This document shows positions 63,515 through 64,000 of a stretch of 64,000 nucleotides of DNA, piece after piece (positions within the stretch are counted from its first letter, which is position 1; each line of letters opens with the position of its first letter). Below the pieces are notes generated by a model. It had not been told where the DNA came from. It saw nothing but the letters and a program-made list of their open reading frames with translations, and did not search any database. Source of the DNA: Prosthecobacter sp. (GTDB lineage: Bacteria > Verrucomicrobiota > Verrucomicrobiia > Verrucomicrobiales > Verrucomicrobiaceae); contig JABARQ010000020.1 of assembly GCA_019186985.1 (NCBI GenBank), positions 1 through 64,000 on the forward strand, in the 5' to 3' direction. Both the position numbers and the translations under genes were made by a program.

Positions 63515-63972
63515 GTCTGCGTGCCCGCTGGCTGCTGCTTTCCGTGGTTTGTTCGATGCTGCTGGCTGGCGGCACGGCCTGGTGGGCCACGGACCTCTAC
63601 CTGCATCGGCACGGGGAGGGTCATGCTCAGGAGCATCTGGCCCCGGATTTCCACGCCTGGATGCATGAGCATCTGGACATCACCCCTGAACAACACGCCG
63701 CGCTGGAATCCGTGGAGGCGGAGTTTGAGCAGTCCCGAACCCGTCTGAAGGCTGAAATCCGCGCCGCTGGCCTGGAACTGGCGGAGGTGATCCGCAAGGC
63801 GGAGGCAGGCGACCCTCGCATCAAAGACGCCCTCCAGCGTCTGAACCGCAACCAGGCTGAACTACAACATCGGACTCTTGACCATTTCTTTGCCATGAAA
63901 CGCTTCCTGCGCCCGGCGCAGGCGGCCAAGCTGCTCGACTGGACCCATGACAGCCTTACCCGCGAGCCTTGA
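63511..63972 (+). CDS. periplasmic CpxP/ZraP-like (heavy-metal sensor family) protein
   Basis: 153 residues. An N-terminal signal anchor (RWLLLSVVCSMLLAGGTAWWA) precedes a His-rich stretch (LHRHGEGHAQEHLAPDFHAWMHEHLDITPEQ) and a long helical hairpin with repeated Glu/Arg/Gln residues (LKAEIRAAGLELAEVIRKAEAGD), as in the Metal_resist/CpxP/Spy superfamily. These small periplasmic chaperone or sensor proteins bind metal or unfolded protein in envelope stress responses. LDITPEQ matches the common family start LxLTxEQ. It is translated with the preceding gene through an ATGA overlap. 28 bases remain to the window end. Confidence 0.8.
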   Translation: MSLRARWLLLSVVCSMLLAGGTAWWATDLYLHRHGEGHAQEHLAPDFHAWMHEHLDITPEQHAALESVEAEFEQSRTRLKAEIRAAGLELAEVIRKAEAGDPRIKDALQRLNRNQAELQHRTLDHFFAMKRFLRPAQAAKLLDWTHDSLTREP

Positions 63973-64000
63973 CTGCCTGATCGGCCCCACCCCTACGGAG

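Overview
The window looks like chromosomal DNA of a Verrucomicrobiota bacterium, probably from the Verrucomicrobiaceae (Prosthecobacter/Verrucomicrobium-like). The strongest pointer is an intact 'Verru_Chthon cassette' (proteins A, B, C, D; 25228-31877), a pilin-like gene set I know only from this phylum. ThuA-like proteins, a formylglycine sulfatase, PQQ-type beta-propellers, a planctomycete-type cytochrome with leucine-rich repeats, a Tat-exported Gfo/Idh oxidoreductase and choice-of-anchor-D repeats all fit. The DNA is mostly GC-rich, but the cassette, above all gene A, is clearly AT-richer. Almost no start codon in the window has a Shine-Dalgarno sequence; starts are usually preceded by C/T-rich DNA.

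Layout. 1-5716: a gene-free left edge, a ThuA-like protein, a lone nuoF, a PQQ-like propeller and a sulfatase. 5756-14816: argS, a DUF58-transglutaminase fusion, an MFS transporter, a small gene overlapping an Smr gene, an FHA-cyclase, tRNA-Asp and an FKBP isomerase, with two intrinsic terminators. 14948-25071: archaeal/eukaryal-type proS, an SDR enzyme, a lidless Hsp70 with a small partner, a second ThuA-like protein, a small membrane protein, a polysaccharide deacetylase, a dynamin-like GTPase and a GntP permease. 25228-32662: response regulator followed by Verru_Chthon A-B-C-D, apparently one operon. 33116-38986: a YlbF-family protein with a Gly/Cys tail, an orphan LolD-type ATPase and a 1520-residue secreted repeat protein. 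39054-48181: queD-ruvB, a PQQ-like propeller with EF-hands, hisF, Gfo/Idh, a DegT aminotransferase and rpoA-rplQ. 48344-53988: glgC, the cytochrome/LRR protein, a zinc-ribbon membrane protein, a PL6 polysaccharide lyase and a lone sucC. 54104-60720: a compact type II secretion operon transcribed E-F-G-H-I-J-K. 60778-63972: a DUF4112 protein, a TPR protein, small membrane proteins and a CpxP/ZraP-like pair.

Together the genes suggest a heterotrophic, polysaccharide-degrading Gram-negative bacterium. The sulfatase, PL6 lyase, deacetylase and T2SS would serve external glycan breakdown; glgC, hisF, argS, proS, rpoA, sucC and nuoF are housekeeping. Two separate sets of pilin-like proteins, the T2SS pseudopilins and the Verru_Chthon cassette, lie about 22 kb apart. 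The best candidate for an undescribed system is the regulator-plus-cassette operon. Its facing neighbours (Cys-tailed YlbF protein, ATPase without permease, giant ASH-repeat protein) are the next best. No insertion sequence, integrase, phage gene or CRISPR array was seen.
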